The notes: a model not told the origin generated them from the letters alone. A stretch of 64,000 nt of DNA from Malania oleifera (GCF_029873635.1 NC_080423.1:101866991-101930990), one strand, 5' to 3'. Positions 1 through 12,479 are shown, numbered from the stretch's first letter. Numbers and translations are program-made.

Positions 1-420
1 ATACCATCGGAGAAAATACACCAATTATTCCCATAATGATATAAGTATAAAACACAAGCTTTTATAAGTTTTATTTCCATTTTTCATCTCATTCACATAT
101 AGCCCAAATTTACCAGCGAAAGTTCCTGAGGATAGGGGAAATTACACGCCCATACATGTAGCTCCCCTCTACTCTGATATCGTTTGTAACCCTGCCCAAA
201 TAACTCGGGTACAGCTACAACTAATACTTATCAGGGAACTCACCTTACTCAGTAAGTCCTCAAGAGGAGAGTTTTACTTCACCTTATTTATTTATGTTAT
301 TATACTCGCACTCTTTCTTTTCACTTTCAATTTCATTTCATCATCCAGCACATGAGTGTCCTCAGTAACCAATATATCCATGTATGTAGCTTATAGGTAC
401 CCTGAGGATATTCTTTCCAC

Positions 421-590
421 ACCATCCTTCACCCCATAGTCGAGGTTGATTCTCTCCACGTCATGCTTCACCCAATGGTCAAGGTTGATTCTATCCACAC
501 CATGCTTCACCCTACGGCCGAGGTTGTGCTGCCCTGAGGATATTCTCCACACCATGCTTCCCCTTATGGTTGAGGTTGTGCGGCCCGAAG
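421..590. repeat. Minisatellite inside the LTR, about 39-bp units
   Basis: The phrase CATGCTTCACCC or a near copy starts at 423, 462, 501 and 553, each followed by a variant of GGTCGAGGTTGATTCT and a CCAC. Spacing is 39, 39 and 52 bp. It lies beside the conserved GGCCGCACAACC block of the LTR. Confidence 0.75.
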
Positions 591-824
591 GCTATATCTA
601 ACCGCGGTTGGCTCACCCGATTAGATCAAATTAGGAAATCCATCCAGGCGTCTGTAGTATGATTGGCCTACCATAACCCTGGTCCAGACCCAGGGGCAAA
701 TCTACCCTTCTCAATTGCTCAATCGATTGCCCACACCACACTCATCACAAGACCGTGTGGTTGCACTAACACCTCACTAGTGTATTGTGCTCAATATCAA
801 TAATCGTCCATTAGGGTTCTCATT

Positions 825-1119
825 TCCACATTTCATCATTCACATTTCACATTCACAGTTCATTATTCATATTGCAGCATTCACATTGTATTATTCACAT
901 TTCATATTCTCATTTCAGTATTCACATTGCAGTATTCTCATCACAATTTTTACATTTCTTGTATTCACATTTCAGTATTCACATTGTAGAATTCCCATTG
1001 CACTATACACATTTTCACATTCATATTTTAATATTCACATTTCACAATTCAGTATTCACAATTCATCTCATCATATCAATGATATTTTCATCATTTCAAT
1101 ACTCATTTCATCTCATAAT

Positions 1120-1152
<33 letters not shown>
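825..1152. repeat. Low-complexity TTCACATTTCAGTA repeats followed by (AT)n
   Basis: Imperfect 12-16 bp repeats of the form ATTCACATTTCA or ATTCACATTGCAGT run from about 825 to 1105, followed by an AT dinucleotide run at about 1121-1152. Two open frames across this stretch have Ser/His/Ile/Phe-only composition and are artefacts of the repeat. Confidence 0.8.
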
Positions 1153-1154
<2 letters not shown>

Positions 1155-1960
1155 TATTTCATGTTATTCAACATTTCTCAATAAAACATTTCCATATTTC
1201 ATATTTCATCATTTCTCAGAAGATACTCTTCAGTATATATCACTTTTCCATGTTTCTCAATAAAACAATTCTCATATCTTTACAATTCAGTATATAAACA
1301 TGACTGGGTTTCTTTTATATTCATTACTGCAAAAAACTTTTCCATATATGTTTTTATCATATTATCATCATTCTCTGTGCAAATTACACAACCCAATTTC
1401 AAACATGTTTCAGTATAAGTCATATGCCACACAATTTCGTCTAATATTCATATCATAATATTTGTAGGTAAAATATCATATTTTCCTTTCACATATTCAT
1501 TCAACCAGTAATTTTAGAAAATACTGTAATAATTTATTCCCCATACCTGGCTTATTAAGAGGTCTACTAAAATCCCAAATCCTATGCCCCACGGCGTTCG
1601 CAGCTCAAAAACCTAAAATCACATTTCCCCAAATTAGTAAACTCAACTCCCAGAACAATTTTCGTTTAACACTTCCTAGGTTTCGAATACTCCAAGTAGC
1701 CCATTGAACCCTAAAATATCTTACTTACCCTTTGTAGAGACTCGTGAAAATAAAATAATAAAAATAATTAGAAAAATAGATTTTTGGCTGGGGAAGGAGA
1801 AAATTGGCGATGATTTTCTGGAGAGGAAGAAAAATCGGCAGCGATTTTGGGGTTTTACCTCGGGTCAGTAATGGGTAAATGGTAAATCTTAACCGGTTAA
1901 ATAGAAAATCGGCGACAGTTTTCTAAGAGATAGAGAAAATCGTTTCTCGACAGTATTGAA

Positions 1961-2123
1961 TGTAAAAATCCCAAAAATAGAGATATAAAAAAAATTAGTG
2001 GATTGATTTCCAAAAATAAATAAATAAATAAATAAATGAATAAATAAATAATAAATAAATAAATAAATAAATAAATAAAATTAGTGGATTGATTTCCAAA
2101 AATAAAAATAAAAATAAAAATAA

Positions 2124-2156
<33 letters not shown>

Positions 2157-2276
2157 CAATACTTTTTTAATTAATTAACTAATTAATTAATCGGATTTAA
2201 AAGAAAAAGAAAAAAAAATTTAATTAAAATTTATTTTTTTATTAATAAAATATATTATTATTATATTAATTAAATA

Positions 2277-2315
<39 letters not shown>

Positions 2316-4860
2316 CATTCCTGAAGCTAGAAGCTTCAGGAATTTGGCAGCAAGCCCCCCCCTTCTTCCTTTCTCCTTCTTCTTCTTTATCTTCTTTCCT
2401 TTTCTTTTCTTTTTCTTTCACTTATCCTGCGCAGCCTCTGCAGAGTCTCTCTCTCTCCTCGCGTTCTCTCTCCCTCTCTCCTCGATTTCATGACAGATTT
2501 TCGCCCGATCAAAAATCCGAAGATACCACTGGACTCCATTCGCCGTTGCCGTCATTTCTGCCGGAGCGGATCGGTGGTAGGAGCGGCGTAAGCATATTCC
2601 CTGAGGTAAGTCATTTCCCCCCTTTTTCTTTAATTTCTTGCAAAATATAAGCCCAATTGACGAACGGACACCACCACGAGAATCTAGGGATGATTCTCTA
2701 CAAGTCTAGTGGGACGGAATTCTCGTGGGGGTGTCGGACCAAAACTCTAAATTTGGGGTGCGGCGATTATTAAGGGGCTTATTTTTAATTAATTAGCATT
2801 AATTTAGAAATGCTAAAATATTGAGCATTTTGGGTTGAAGTAGGATTTCTGAAATTTAGGGCCCGGGTGAGCGCCGTAGGTGTAATTTTGGGACCCGCAG
2901 GCAAAATTGAGAAAATTAAGTAGGGGTGTTAAATAATAGTTTAAATATTAATTTGAGGTATATGGAGTCTAGGGAAGGCTAGATGGGTATTATTTTGGAG
3001 AAATAGATTAATTAATTTGGGAAAAATTTAAATTACAGGAGTTGAATTTCAGATGCCAATGGCGTAGAATTTGGGATTCTAGGGATACTCTCAGTAAGTC
3101 AGGTAAGGGGAATAAATTATAGCAGTGTTTTTAGAATTTCTATTTGAATGGATATGTGAAATTGAGCATATGATATTTTGTTTGAAAATTAATATGATAT
3201 AAATATCAGATAAATTGTGTGGCATTTGAGTAATTGTAAACTATGATATTTTGGAGTGTAAAATATAATAATGTGTAATTTCTGAGAAAATATTGAAATG
3301 AGAATTACTGATTTGATTAGTGAAAAATAATGTAATATGGTATTATTATATGAGTAGAAATGTTTTGTTTGGAAAATGGGATTTTGTGAATTATTGATAT
3401 TGGAAAATAATGAAATGTGGTATTCATTTGTGAGTGGAAATTATTTGCATGAGAAATGAGTATTTTGGGAAAATGTGAAAAATACATGAAATATGATATA
3501 TGATATTACGAGATGATGAAATGTACACAGAAAATGATGAGAATATTTATATTGAACTGAATTGTGATATACTGGAATATAATTGATGAAATGCCAATAC
3601 CGTATAATGATTGCGGGTATGTGGTGGTAAACCCTGTTGGATGGTTATGATATTTAGCACTGTACCGTTGCGAGTGGTGTTAGTGCAACCACACGGACTC
3701 TTGGAGCGTGTGGCGTGACAGTCGACTGTGCCATTGTGTAGGGTTGTTGGGCCCCCTGAGTCCGGATCAGGGTATTAGGCCGGCCAGTCGTACTACAGAC
3801 GCGATATGTGATATAATATTTGATCTAACTGGGTCGGCCAACCGCGGTTAGATCCAGCCTTCGGGCCGCACAACCTTGACCATGGGGGGAAGCATAGCGT
3901 GTATAGAAAGATCCTCAGGGTGGCCATGAGTTACAGACGCGATGTTGGTATTTGATACTGAGGATACTCATAAGCCGGAAAGTAAAGTGGAAATGAAAAG
4001 TGAAAGAATGATAAAATTGGCTAAAATGAGAAATGAAAGAAAGAATGGAAATTGAGAAATAAAGAATGATAAAATTGAGAAATGGAACAGTGTGAGTTAA
4101 TAATATAAATAATTAAAGCGAAGTGAAACTCTCCGCCTGAGGGCTTATTGAGTAAGGTGAGTGCCCTGATGGGTATCAGATGTGGCTATACCCGGCTGCA
4201 TAACGTGTTAGGGTAGAGGGAAGCTACCTGTATGGGCAGGTAATCTTCCCTATTCTCAGGAACTTCGCGTGTAAATATGTGTTGGAAATCATTAAATTTG
4301 ATAAATGATTTTTTAGCTTATAAAAGCTTGTGTTGTATATTTATATGATTATGTGTTTGTGAATATCAGTGTATTTTCTCAAATGAAATGATGATTTGAA
4401 AAGTAAAGTGTATTATAATTCTACTCATTTGGCCACACACTGTAAATAATCTATTTCTTCTTACTGAGATGTGTCTCACTCAAATTATCTAAATTTTTCA
4501 AGGAACAGAGATAGGCCAGGTGGTAGAGCTCCGTGATCATAGGGAGCTGGGACCCTGAGATACAGGGTGAGTTTTGACTAGGGAGGTGTGGTTTCCTAGG
4601 ATTGTATTATTTTTGGGTATGAGATAGTGTTGTGTATTTATGTATGTTGATACTCTGGGTATTGTATTCTGACTTGTGTGTATATACTGGCTTCCGCTGT
4701 TAGGTTGTTTAATAAAATACTTTTTACCTGGTATCCAATGCGGGTCGGGTCGTATGAATGGTACTAGGATTGTTGACGTGGTCGATTTGTGGATGTTGTG
4801 GATTTATGACGTGATTATTTATTTATTAAAAAAAAATTGTACGAAAATCGGGGCGTCATA
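1961..4860 (+). mobile_element. Solo LTR of a Ty3/gypsy-type element, TSD TTGAA
   Basis: Starts TGTAAAAATCCC and ends GGGCGTCATA, a decayed version of the GGGACGTTACA end of the related LTR at 25007-27336. The 5-bp direct repeat TTGAA flanks it at 1956-1960 and 4861-4865. It is 2,900 bp with no internal coding region, so it is a solo LTR. Blocks in order: AT-rich head with AATA and TTA microsatellites, a CT-rich leader (about 2360-2480), the GTGTGGCAT motif (about 3217), the CTTCGGGCCGCACAACC...CATGGGGG block (3862-3893), and TTACTGAGATGTGTCTCAC (about 4457). It shares the leader text around the Arg-rich stretch (2480-2760) almost word for word with 25380-25690. Confidence 0.85.
2018..2316. 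repeat. Microsatellites: (AATA)n, (ATTA)n and (TTA)n
   Basis: AATA/AAAT repeats run from 2018 to 2160 with an internal duplication of the 25-bp stretch around TTAGTGGATTGATTTCC (1997 and 2080). A TTA trinucleotide run follows at about 2268-2316. The same composite microsatellite is at the head of the related LTR (25050-25235), so it is an inherited LTR feature. Confidence 0.85.
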
Positions 4861-4865
4861 TTGAA

Positions 4866-5507
4866 ACATATAAAGGAACCGAGAGTTTATTTAAAAACAT
4901 AAAAAATAAAATCACTCACTCACTCTCTCTCTCTCTCTCTCTCTCTCTCCCCCAAACCCTACAAAGCTTCCTTCTTCTCTCTCCGATTTCGGCTCCGATT
5001 AAGCCAAGATTGACGATCAGGAACCACCACAGGGTTCGTGGGAAGATTCTCTGCAACCTATGTGGAACAGATTTTTAGTTTGAGGTTCCAAGGAATCATG
5101 CCAAAATTAGGGTAAGTAGGGTATTTTTAAGTTTTATTATTAATATGGAGTATATAGGGTCTAGGGAACGATAAAATAGTGTTTTACTGAGATGTGTCTC
5201 ACCCTAGTGGATGATTATATTTTTTAGGTCCATCAGGCGATCGAGCTTAGAGCTCCGAGCAGGGTAGTATTTTTTATAAACTTTGGAGTGTTTGTGATAA
5301 TAGTTTAATGTTTAGCGTATATTTTTAAATACTGGGATGTAATATAAACAGATGGATGCAGTTGTTTTCGGGGTATATAGATGGACTCTAGTATTTAATT
5401 GAGGTTGTATATTTATTTCTGCTACATGATTGTGGTATATGGTATCAGAAACAGGTGAAAGAAACACGTAACCTTTAGGTCCCACTTGGTGGGTTTGGGG
5501 CGTTACA
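4866..5507 (+). repeat. 3' portion of a Ty3/gypsy-type LTR
   Basis: Begins after the TSD of the preceding solo LTR and ends GGGGCGTTACA at 5507. A (CT)n leader at 4921-4950 is followed by text alignable with 14130-14290. A TACTGAGATGTGTCTCACCC block lies near 5189. The middle of the LTR, including the GGCCGCACAACC block, is missing, so an internal deletion is inferred. Confidence 0.65.
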
Positions 5508-5977
5508 CCCTGATTTTGGGATGGTGCCCCGAAATTCCAAATTGAAAATCTATTCCAACTAAATTGTAAAGAATCTACCCCACAAACCTCGTAACGGTTC
5601 CCGATCGTCAATCCGGGCTATAATGAAGTCACAATCGAAGAGAGAGAGAGAGAGAGAGAAAGAGAGAATGGCGCTGAAAATAAGGGATTCTCTATTTATA
5701 GGCCGGTGTTCATCGACGAGTTCAAGTGATTCATTGATGAACCCATGAAGGCACTTCGTTGACAAAAAGGCTAGTTCATCAACAAGACACGTGTACGAGA
5801 CACGTGTACTTTGTCGATGAGACCTATAGAGACATTCGTTGACGAAGGCCCTAGGTTTGTCGATGAATCCTTGTTGTTCTCCCTTTTAAATTTCCATTCT
5901 TTTTCTTATTATTTTCCTCTCTCTTTCTTTTCTCTTTTTTTCTTACTTTTATTAATTAAATTTTCTAGGTCTCTACA
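5508..5977 (-). repeat. 5' portion of a reversed gypsy-type LTR with promoter
   Basis: On the minus strand it starts TGTAGAGACC at 5977. It then carries seven GTCGAC-type palindrome variants (5705-5870), a TATA box read as CTATAAATAG at about 5692-5701, an (AG)n tract (5640-5668 on plus) and a leader resembling 14150-14280. It abuts the forward LTR fragment at 5507/5508, giving a head-to-head inverted repeat of the leader. Confidence 0.65.
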
Positions 5978-6559
5978 ACAATGAACCAAAGATAAGTATT
6001 AATATAAAATTTTCTACCAACCATACTCTAGTCTATCATATATATTCATTTCCTACAAACCATATTTTTTTTTTTCAGCTTGACATACTTTCATAACCAC
6101 ATAATTTCATCACATGTATAACAAACAGCCATTTGTAATTGTACTCATGCCTACATACTTGAAAATACATATTTTCCTTTAATTCAAGATCGCGGCTCAA
6201 CAGAGCACCATAAACATAATCAGGATTGCGGCTCAACAGAGCACCATAAACATAACCAGGATCGTGGCTCAATAGAGTACCATAAACATAATCAGGATCG
6301 TGGCTCAACATAGAACCATAAACATAATCAAGATTGCAGTTCAACAGAGCACCAAAAACATAACCATAATCAGGATCGCAGCTAAATAGAGCACCATAAA
6401 CATAATCAGGATCGCGGCACAACAAAGCACCACAAACATAGTCATAACTAGGATCACGACTCAACAGAGCATGATATGCAATATTATGCATTCCTTTTCA
6501 ACAATTCTAGAAAATAATATAATACCATAACATTTCAATATCACTCCATTAAAAGATTT
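5978..6559 (-). repeat. Reversed LTR fragment with minisatellite, left of the LINE
   Basis: This is LTR-like sequence continuing across the LINE insertion to 13310 and beyond. Joined to the right flank on the minus strand it reads through the GTGTGGCATGAG motif seen at 3217 and 16610 of other LTRs. It holds the minisatellite at 6187-6470. The outer boundary could not be fixed. Confidence 0.5.
6187..6470 (-). repeat. Minisatellite of about 33-36-bp units
   Basis: About eight units of the form GGATCGCGGCTCAACAGAGC plus ACCATAAACATAATCA. A 138-codon minus-strand open frame (6075-6491) merely translates the repeat, giving a recurring DPDYVYGALLSR-like peptide. Similar tandem GTGAGCCG-type units occur at 14834-14965 and 17685-17730, and GGCACGAGGCCGTAAT units at 26420-26472, at the same relative place in other LTRs. 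Confidence 0.8.
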
Positions 6560-6592
6560 CTCATGCCACACGATTTATATAATAATCATAAA
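6560..6592. repeat. 33-bp target-site duplication of the LINE, left copy
   Basis: CTCATGCCACAC(G/A)ATTT continues for 33 bp and recurs at 13277-13309 with two transitions. About 14 bp separate it from the T-run (6607-6622) that is the reversed poly(A) tail. Confidence 0.75.
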
Positions 6593-6886
6593 AATCCCAA
6601 CATGCATTTTTTTTTTTTTTTTAAAAAGAAGGGCGGTACCTCCATTTATTTATTGATAACCCCTCACTTTTGGCGGAGGAATACCGTGGTTACAAGACAA
6701 TCAATGAAAGATAACAAAAGAAAAATGTTAAAAATCTCCCAAAGAACAACACCAACATCCAGCCAAAACCGGGTTACAAGTCCAAACAAAACAAAACAAA
6801 TTAGGACCTACAAAATAAAATTTACACAACATAACAAACAAAAGAAAAATAGCAAAAAGCATGAGCAAAATCCAAAAGAATATCAG

Positions 6887-9800
6887 CTAAACATACCTAA
6901 TATAAGCCATACCCATCTTCTCCAATTTATACAAACCATTGCTAACTTTAGGGAGTTGACTACTATTTGTAAACAAACTATTCCTCCCCATAGCACCTTG
7001 TCGAGCCAAGGCATCTGCTACTTTGTTCCCTTCTCTATACGAATGATTTATCGAAAAATCCACTCCTTCCAATAAACCAATAAGCTTCTCCCAAAAATCC
7101 CACAAATACCACAATGAGCACTTCCTGACTCTAATCCAATTAACTACAATATTCGAATCATATTCAATATCGATACAGGTATGACCCAACTGTTTGCAAA
7201 TCTTTATTCCTTCCAACACAGCTCTCAATTCAGCTTCATTATTTGAACAAGAACCAAAATATTTTGAAAAACCAAATACAAAAGAACCTGTATGGTCTCT
7301 AAGGATGCCACCACCACCCGCCGGCCCTGGGTTCCCCAGGCTGCTCCCATCCAAGTTTAGTTTCAATCTCCCTTGCCTCGGTTTTAACCATCTTACACTT
7401 TGCATAGTTTTAATTCTTTTATTCACAATTTGCACTTCCAGATTCTGCAAAACCTGAAAATCAGCATCCTTTAACTGAACCATTTCTGTCATGTTCCTAC
7501 TCAAAACCCCCACCCAATACTTAATGGAGAGCCACACATCAGTACTACTCTCTAGTTTTCTTCCCATTCTAGCCACACATCTCCTTCTCCACAGCCTCCA
7601 AACTACTAAACAAGGAATCAACCCCATCAATGAACCCAATTGAGAGAACCTAGAAGTCCTATTAAACCACATTTGGACTCTTTCTTTCCAACTTTGTTGC
7701 CTAAGGAAAGGAACACCTACCTCCACCGAAACCTTCCTCCAAACCTCAGAAGCAAGGTCCCCCTTATTTAACACATGCTCCAAATCTTCTGATTGCCTCA
7801 TCTCACAACAATTACATGCCGAAACCAGAGAAACCCCCACCCTTCTCACCTTTTCATCAACACTTAGGCACTCAAAAGCAGCCTTCCACATACAAATAGA
7901 AATTTTCTTTGGTAACCATTTGTTCCAAACCCACTTAGCCCAATCAAATTTTGGAGCTCTTACTCTGATAACATCCCATGCAGATTTTGTATTAAAGCAG
8001 CCATCCTTTTCCGGGAGCCATATCAGAATGTCCGAAAAATTTCTAAGATTTCCCACCTTTTCCATCACTTCATTCGCTTTATTATACCCTAGAATCCTCT
8101 GCAAATTTTCTACATCCCACGCATTGTTGATAACCAAATCTTTTAATTTGATATGAGATTGTGCATCATTTGGACAATTTGCATACAAAGGTCTCGAATC
8201 TAGAAACTTATCATACCACAATTTTACATCTCCTTCTCTAACCTTCCACTTAGATTTACTTAACAGATCAGGCATACCCTGCAGAACTTTCCTCCAAAAG
8301 GAAGAATCTGATCCATGCGATCTGCAAAGAGCAATATGTCCTCCTTTCACATATTTAGTTTTAAAAAATCTAGCCCATAAAGAATTCTGCGTTAATAAAT
8401 GCCAACCAAACTTCATGAATAACGACCGTTGCACTTCCGAAATGTCCCTTACTCCAATGCCCCCTTCCTCCACAGGAACACACAATTTCTTCCAAGCCCT
8501 CCATTTCATTTTTTCTTTTCCATCCTTAAATCCCCAGAAAAAAGAAGCAAACATACCTTGAATCTTTTTGATCACCAGTTTCGGTACATTTAGAACAGCT
8601 AACAGATGCAATGACATACTTGAAAGCACATGCCTCAACAAAACAAGACGACCTCCTTGAGACAATAGTCTACTTTTCCAGCCCTCAACTCTCTTACTGA
8701 TTTTTTGGATTAAAGGGTCAAAATGACAGCTTTTCAATTTACCATCCATTATTGGCACACCCATATACGTAAAAGGAAATTTACCCTCAATAAAACCAGT
8801 CTCTTGAAGAATTTCTCCTTTCCTCTGGACACCCAACTTGTTTGAGAAAAAAATAGCTGATTTATCTTTATTCACCATTTGGCCAGTCCAGTTTTCATAC
8901 TCCTTAATCACCTCCATTAATTGACTAACAGATTTTTTTCCAGCATTAGCAAAAACAACAACATCATCTGCGTACATTAAATGCGATATAATAGGTGCAC
9001 CACACGGGTGTGCAAATGGTAAAATCCGCTTCTCAGACAGCTTTTTTTGAATTAATTTAGAAAGAATTTCTTGCATGATGATGAAAATATACAGCGACAA
9101 TGGATCCCCTTGCCTCAAACCCCTTTTTGACTTGAAGAAACCTCTATAAGTGTCATGCATCATGACAGAAAACCATAGAGTGGAAATACAATTCTGAATC
9201 AACTTACAAAACCAGTTTGGAAAACCAAGAGCCTTAAAAATCTGATCTACCACCTGCCACTCCACTCAATCATACGCTTTGCTCATATCAATCTTTAGCA
9301 TTATATTACCTCCTCTCACCCGCCTATGTAATAATTTTGTCATCTCTTGAGTAAGCGTTATATTTTCAAAAATACTCCTCCCTTTCACAAAAGCACCCTG
9401 TTCTAAAGAAATTAAATCACTCATCACCAACGAAAGCTTACCAACAAGGATTTTGGAGAAAATTTTATAGATTACATTACATAGGCTTATCGGCTGAAAT
9501 TTATCAAAAGACTGAGGATCCTTTACCTTAGGAATAAGCACTATGTAAGAGGAACAAAAATACCGAGGCAACATATCACCTCTGAAGAATCCTTTTACCG
9601 CATCCATCACATCATTTTTAATAATCTTCCAACAAGTAATATAAAAAGAAGACCCAAACCCATCAGGTCCCGGGCTACTATTCACAAAAATAGACGAAAC
9701 AGTTTCATAAACCTCCTCCTCGGTTGGGTCTTCACTTAGCTGACCTATAGACTCCTCAGAAACTACCGACTGGATAATCTCTTCCAGGTTTGACCTTTGC

Positions 9801-11011
9801 ACCGAACTATTTTGCCCTAAGAATTGCTCAAAATACTTCACAGCCTCATCATGAACCATCTGCATATTTTCTAATACCGAACCATCAGGAAGCGTCATTG
9901 AATTTCCACAAGAATTTCGTCTCTTTTGCGTCATCACAGCATGGAAAAACTTTGAATTTTGATCCCCATCTATCAACCATTTCACCTTTGCTTGTTGCGC
10001 CAATCGAACCTCTTCTCTTCTATACCAAACATCCAATTCAGTTTTAGACACAAGGAACTCTTCTTCAACAGATTCCGAGTATTCTGTCTGCAGTAAATTC
10101 TCATAATTTTCCACCCTTTCCTCCAACTCTCGAATAAAACTACCAACATGACCGAAGATCTGTTTTTTCCACACCCTAAGCCTTTGTTTTAGCCTTTTTA
10201 ATTTACCCTCCAATTTACACAATCCTTAATCTGCCACAATGTGTTCTCTCCAAGATGATTCAACCATTTCCAAAAAATCCCTATGTGACGTCCACATGTT
10301 TTGAAACCTAAACGGCGCTAGTCCATACCTTTCCATACTCGCACATAGCTGTAATAAGATAGGTGAATGATCTGAAGTATTTCTTTTCAACAAAGAAGTC
10401 TTCGCTTCACCATATTTCATAGAAAAAACATTATTAATCAACACCCTGTCCAGTTTCGCCCAACTTCTTCTCAAACCTTGTTGGCCATTACACCATGAAA
10501 ATTGACTTCCTTCGAATTTGAGGTCCAATAACCCACAACTATTAATACAACCATTGAATTCAACCATAGATGAACCCAAGCGAGGTCTACCTCCCACCCT
10601 TTCCTCATCTGACCGAATTACATTAAAATCTCCCATAACAACCCAAGCCACATCAACACTCGACATCCCCTGAAGCTGTTCCCATAAATCTCTTCTCTCA
10701 ATATGATAACATTTAGCATATACAAAAGTAAGAAGCAAGGCGTCTCTATCATCTGTTACCAAAACTGTCACACATTGATTTAAGGTACCCACTCAATCCA
10801 CTTGAACATCATCTTTCTAGAACAGCCAAATCTTTCCACCTTCCTCTACATTAGAGCAAAAGTTAGTAAAATTCAAATACATTGCCCACCTTTGTATCTT
10901 TTCTATATCTTGAAAAGGTTCCGAGACTACCAAAATCGAAACTTTCTGATCCTTCATAATTTGTTTCAATATTCTCCTCGACGTGCCCAACCCTCTTATA
11001 TTCCAAAACAT
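6887..11011 (-). pseudogene. LINE ORF2: endonuclease, reverse transcriptase, RNase H
   Basis: A single reading frame of about 1,375 codons interrupted by four stops: TAG at 10817-10819, TGA at 10793-10795, TAA at 10226-10228 and TGA at 9266-9268. No frameshift. The N-terminus has the APE-type endonuclease (NIRGLG start; MGDFNVIRSDEE; SDHSPIL near the domain end). RT follows, with SSPGPDG, a KIDMSKAYD box and RQGDPLS. The catalytic YADD is at 8963-8974. A Cys-rich zf-RVT region (CNCCEMRQSED) is near 7800. A C-terminal RNase H has LDGSSLGNPGPAGGG, NNEAELRA, YDSN and VADALAR. The stop at 9266 falls where related elements have Arg after KAYD, fitting a CGA-to-TGA deamination. It starts 10 nt after ORF1 ends. 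Confidence 0.9.
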
Positions 11012-11021
11012 AATTTTTCAA

Positions 11022-12479
11022 TCATAGGTTCAACTTTTGAGGTACTGCCTTAGACCTCTTAGACTTTCTCACTTGTCCATCATCTTTCTTTCTTCCTTCT
11101 GATTCACTCATTGTCACATTACCTGGATCAAAATAATATTCTTTTTGAGTATCAATGCAAACCTCCAAATCTCCCTCAGATACCACATCATAATTATCCC
11201 TCCACAATCCACCCTCCACTTCACCCTCTCTCTCATCCACCTCCTCCACTAAAATCAACTCTTCATCCTTATCCTTTTCAACTTTTCCCCTCCCGCCTTC
11301 ATCAACAACTCCGATTTCCTGAACAGACCTAGAACAAACTTCCCATTCTACTTGCACCCCTGCCTTCGGGTCTTTACAACGATCGACTTTCTCTCCACTA
11401 TTTTTCTCTACCAAATTAACTTCCTCCACTTTTTTAGTACCCACATTATTAACCTCATTCACAATTTCTTTATTTTTCTCAATCACCTTGGACGGACCAT
11501 TCACGTTTCCATCCTTCTTCTCCTCCATCCATTGTTCCTGACTCTTCAAAATAAGATCTTCCTCTTCAACTATCATATTCTCTTTTCTATTCACTTTTTT
11601 CCAAACCATCTCATCTACCTCCTTTCTCATATGTACCTTTCTTTTATCCTTAGACTTAACTCCAAACCAGCATACTACTTCAGTGTGACCTTGTCTACAA
11701 CATTTGTTACAATAGAAACCCCTCTTCTCATATATTACCCTTTGCCAATTCTATTTTTGTCCTAACACCAACGGAAAACCCTCCATAGGATCCTTCTACA
11801 AATCCACTTCAACACATAATCTCGCACCCGTGGCTCGTGTTCTATATAACTTGGCATTATCCGTTCCCAAGAATCTACCAAATCTTGTGGCCAAACTCTG
11901 TAAACAGTCCATTCTATATAAATGTAAAGGCAGACCTGGTAAGAAAATCCATTGAGGTGCGATTGATGGCTCCTTGTTAACATAAAAATTCACAGACCAA
12001 TTAAAAAGCCAAAATTGGCACCCTGCCACCCATCTTCCTTTTCGTGCCCATGCATGAATATAGTCCTTTTCGTTTACCAAATGCAACAGAACATGATAGT
12101 TATCCATGAAACTTATCATGGGGACTTCACAGAGACCCCAGGATTGGATAATATGCCTTTGAAGGACATCAATAGACGGCCTTGCAGAAAGAAATTTAAG
12201 TACCAATGCAAACTTCAGATCCTCCGCAGCCTTTTCCATCTCCACATCTGAGAAAATAAAACCTAATTCTCCATTAATTAGTTCCGGTTTCCTCAATGGG
12301 ATTTTGAATTTTGAAGATGGAATTGGCCTCTTCAAGGCTTCAACAAACGATTTTCCCCCAACAAAATCTTCCCCCTTTTCGATCTTAACATCCCCCGAAC
12401 CACTCCCTATCTCCCGTATACTAGCATCGACACCTCCCCTCAATCCTCCGGTAACAGTTACCGAAGATGGTTCAGTCAT
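11022..12479 (-). pseudogene. LINE ORF1: DUF4283-like nucleic-acid-binding protein with zinc knuckle
   Basis: The best start is the ATG at 12477-12479 (MTEPSSVTVTGG); the frame is open a further 18 codons upstream. The N-terminal part (LFNWSVNF, APQWIFLPGLPLHLY) resembles the DUF4283 domain of plant LINE ORF1 proteins. A CCHC knuckle C-x2-C-x4-H-x4-C follows near 11690-11740. The C-terminal third is highly charged, rich in Glu, Lys and Val, and ends KSKRSKAVPQKLNL. Two in-frame stops lie just before the knuckle (TAG at 11796-11798 and another near 11752-11754), so this copy cannot make the full protein. Confidence 0.8.

Larger units (their letters stand above)
1..1960 (-). repeat. Reversed Ty3/gypsy-type LTR fragment, cut by window edge
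   Basis: Read on the minus strand, roughly 100-700 matches 3640-4270 of the solo LTR at 1961-4860. Shared parts are the GGCCGCACAACC...CATGGGGG-type block (here about 555-590, reversed) and the TTACTGAGTAAGGTGAG stretch (here about 240-262). It is therefore a second, oppositely oriented copy of the same LTR family. The part nearest 1960 no longer resembles the other copy, so its true end is unclear. No coding sequence; open frames at 787-1297 are translations of low-complexity repeats. Confidence 0.7.

Noticed and set aside
787-1297. Two overlapping open frames of 141-158 codons
   Set aside because: They translate TTCACATT-type repeats and an AT run into Ser/His/Ile/Phe-only peptides; the composition is not that of a protein.
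1-4860. A complete element with two inverted LTRs (foldback transposon)
   Set aside because: The solo LTR at 1961-4860 has its own TSD and is a separate insertion beside or into an opposite-facing copy of the same family.
6187-6470. Possible CRISPR-like array of repeats
   Set aside because: Units are contiguous and imperfect with no spacers, and the window is plant nuclear DNA.
6075-6491. 138-codon minus-strand frame with a repeated DPDYVYGALLSR-like peptide
   Set aside because: It is the direct translation of a minisatellite inside an LTR; equivalent arrays elsewhere have unrelated unit sequences.
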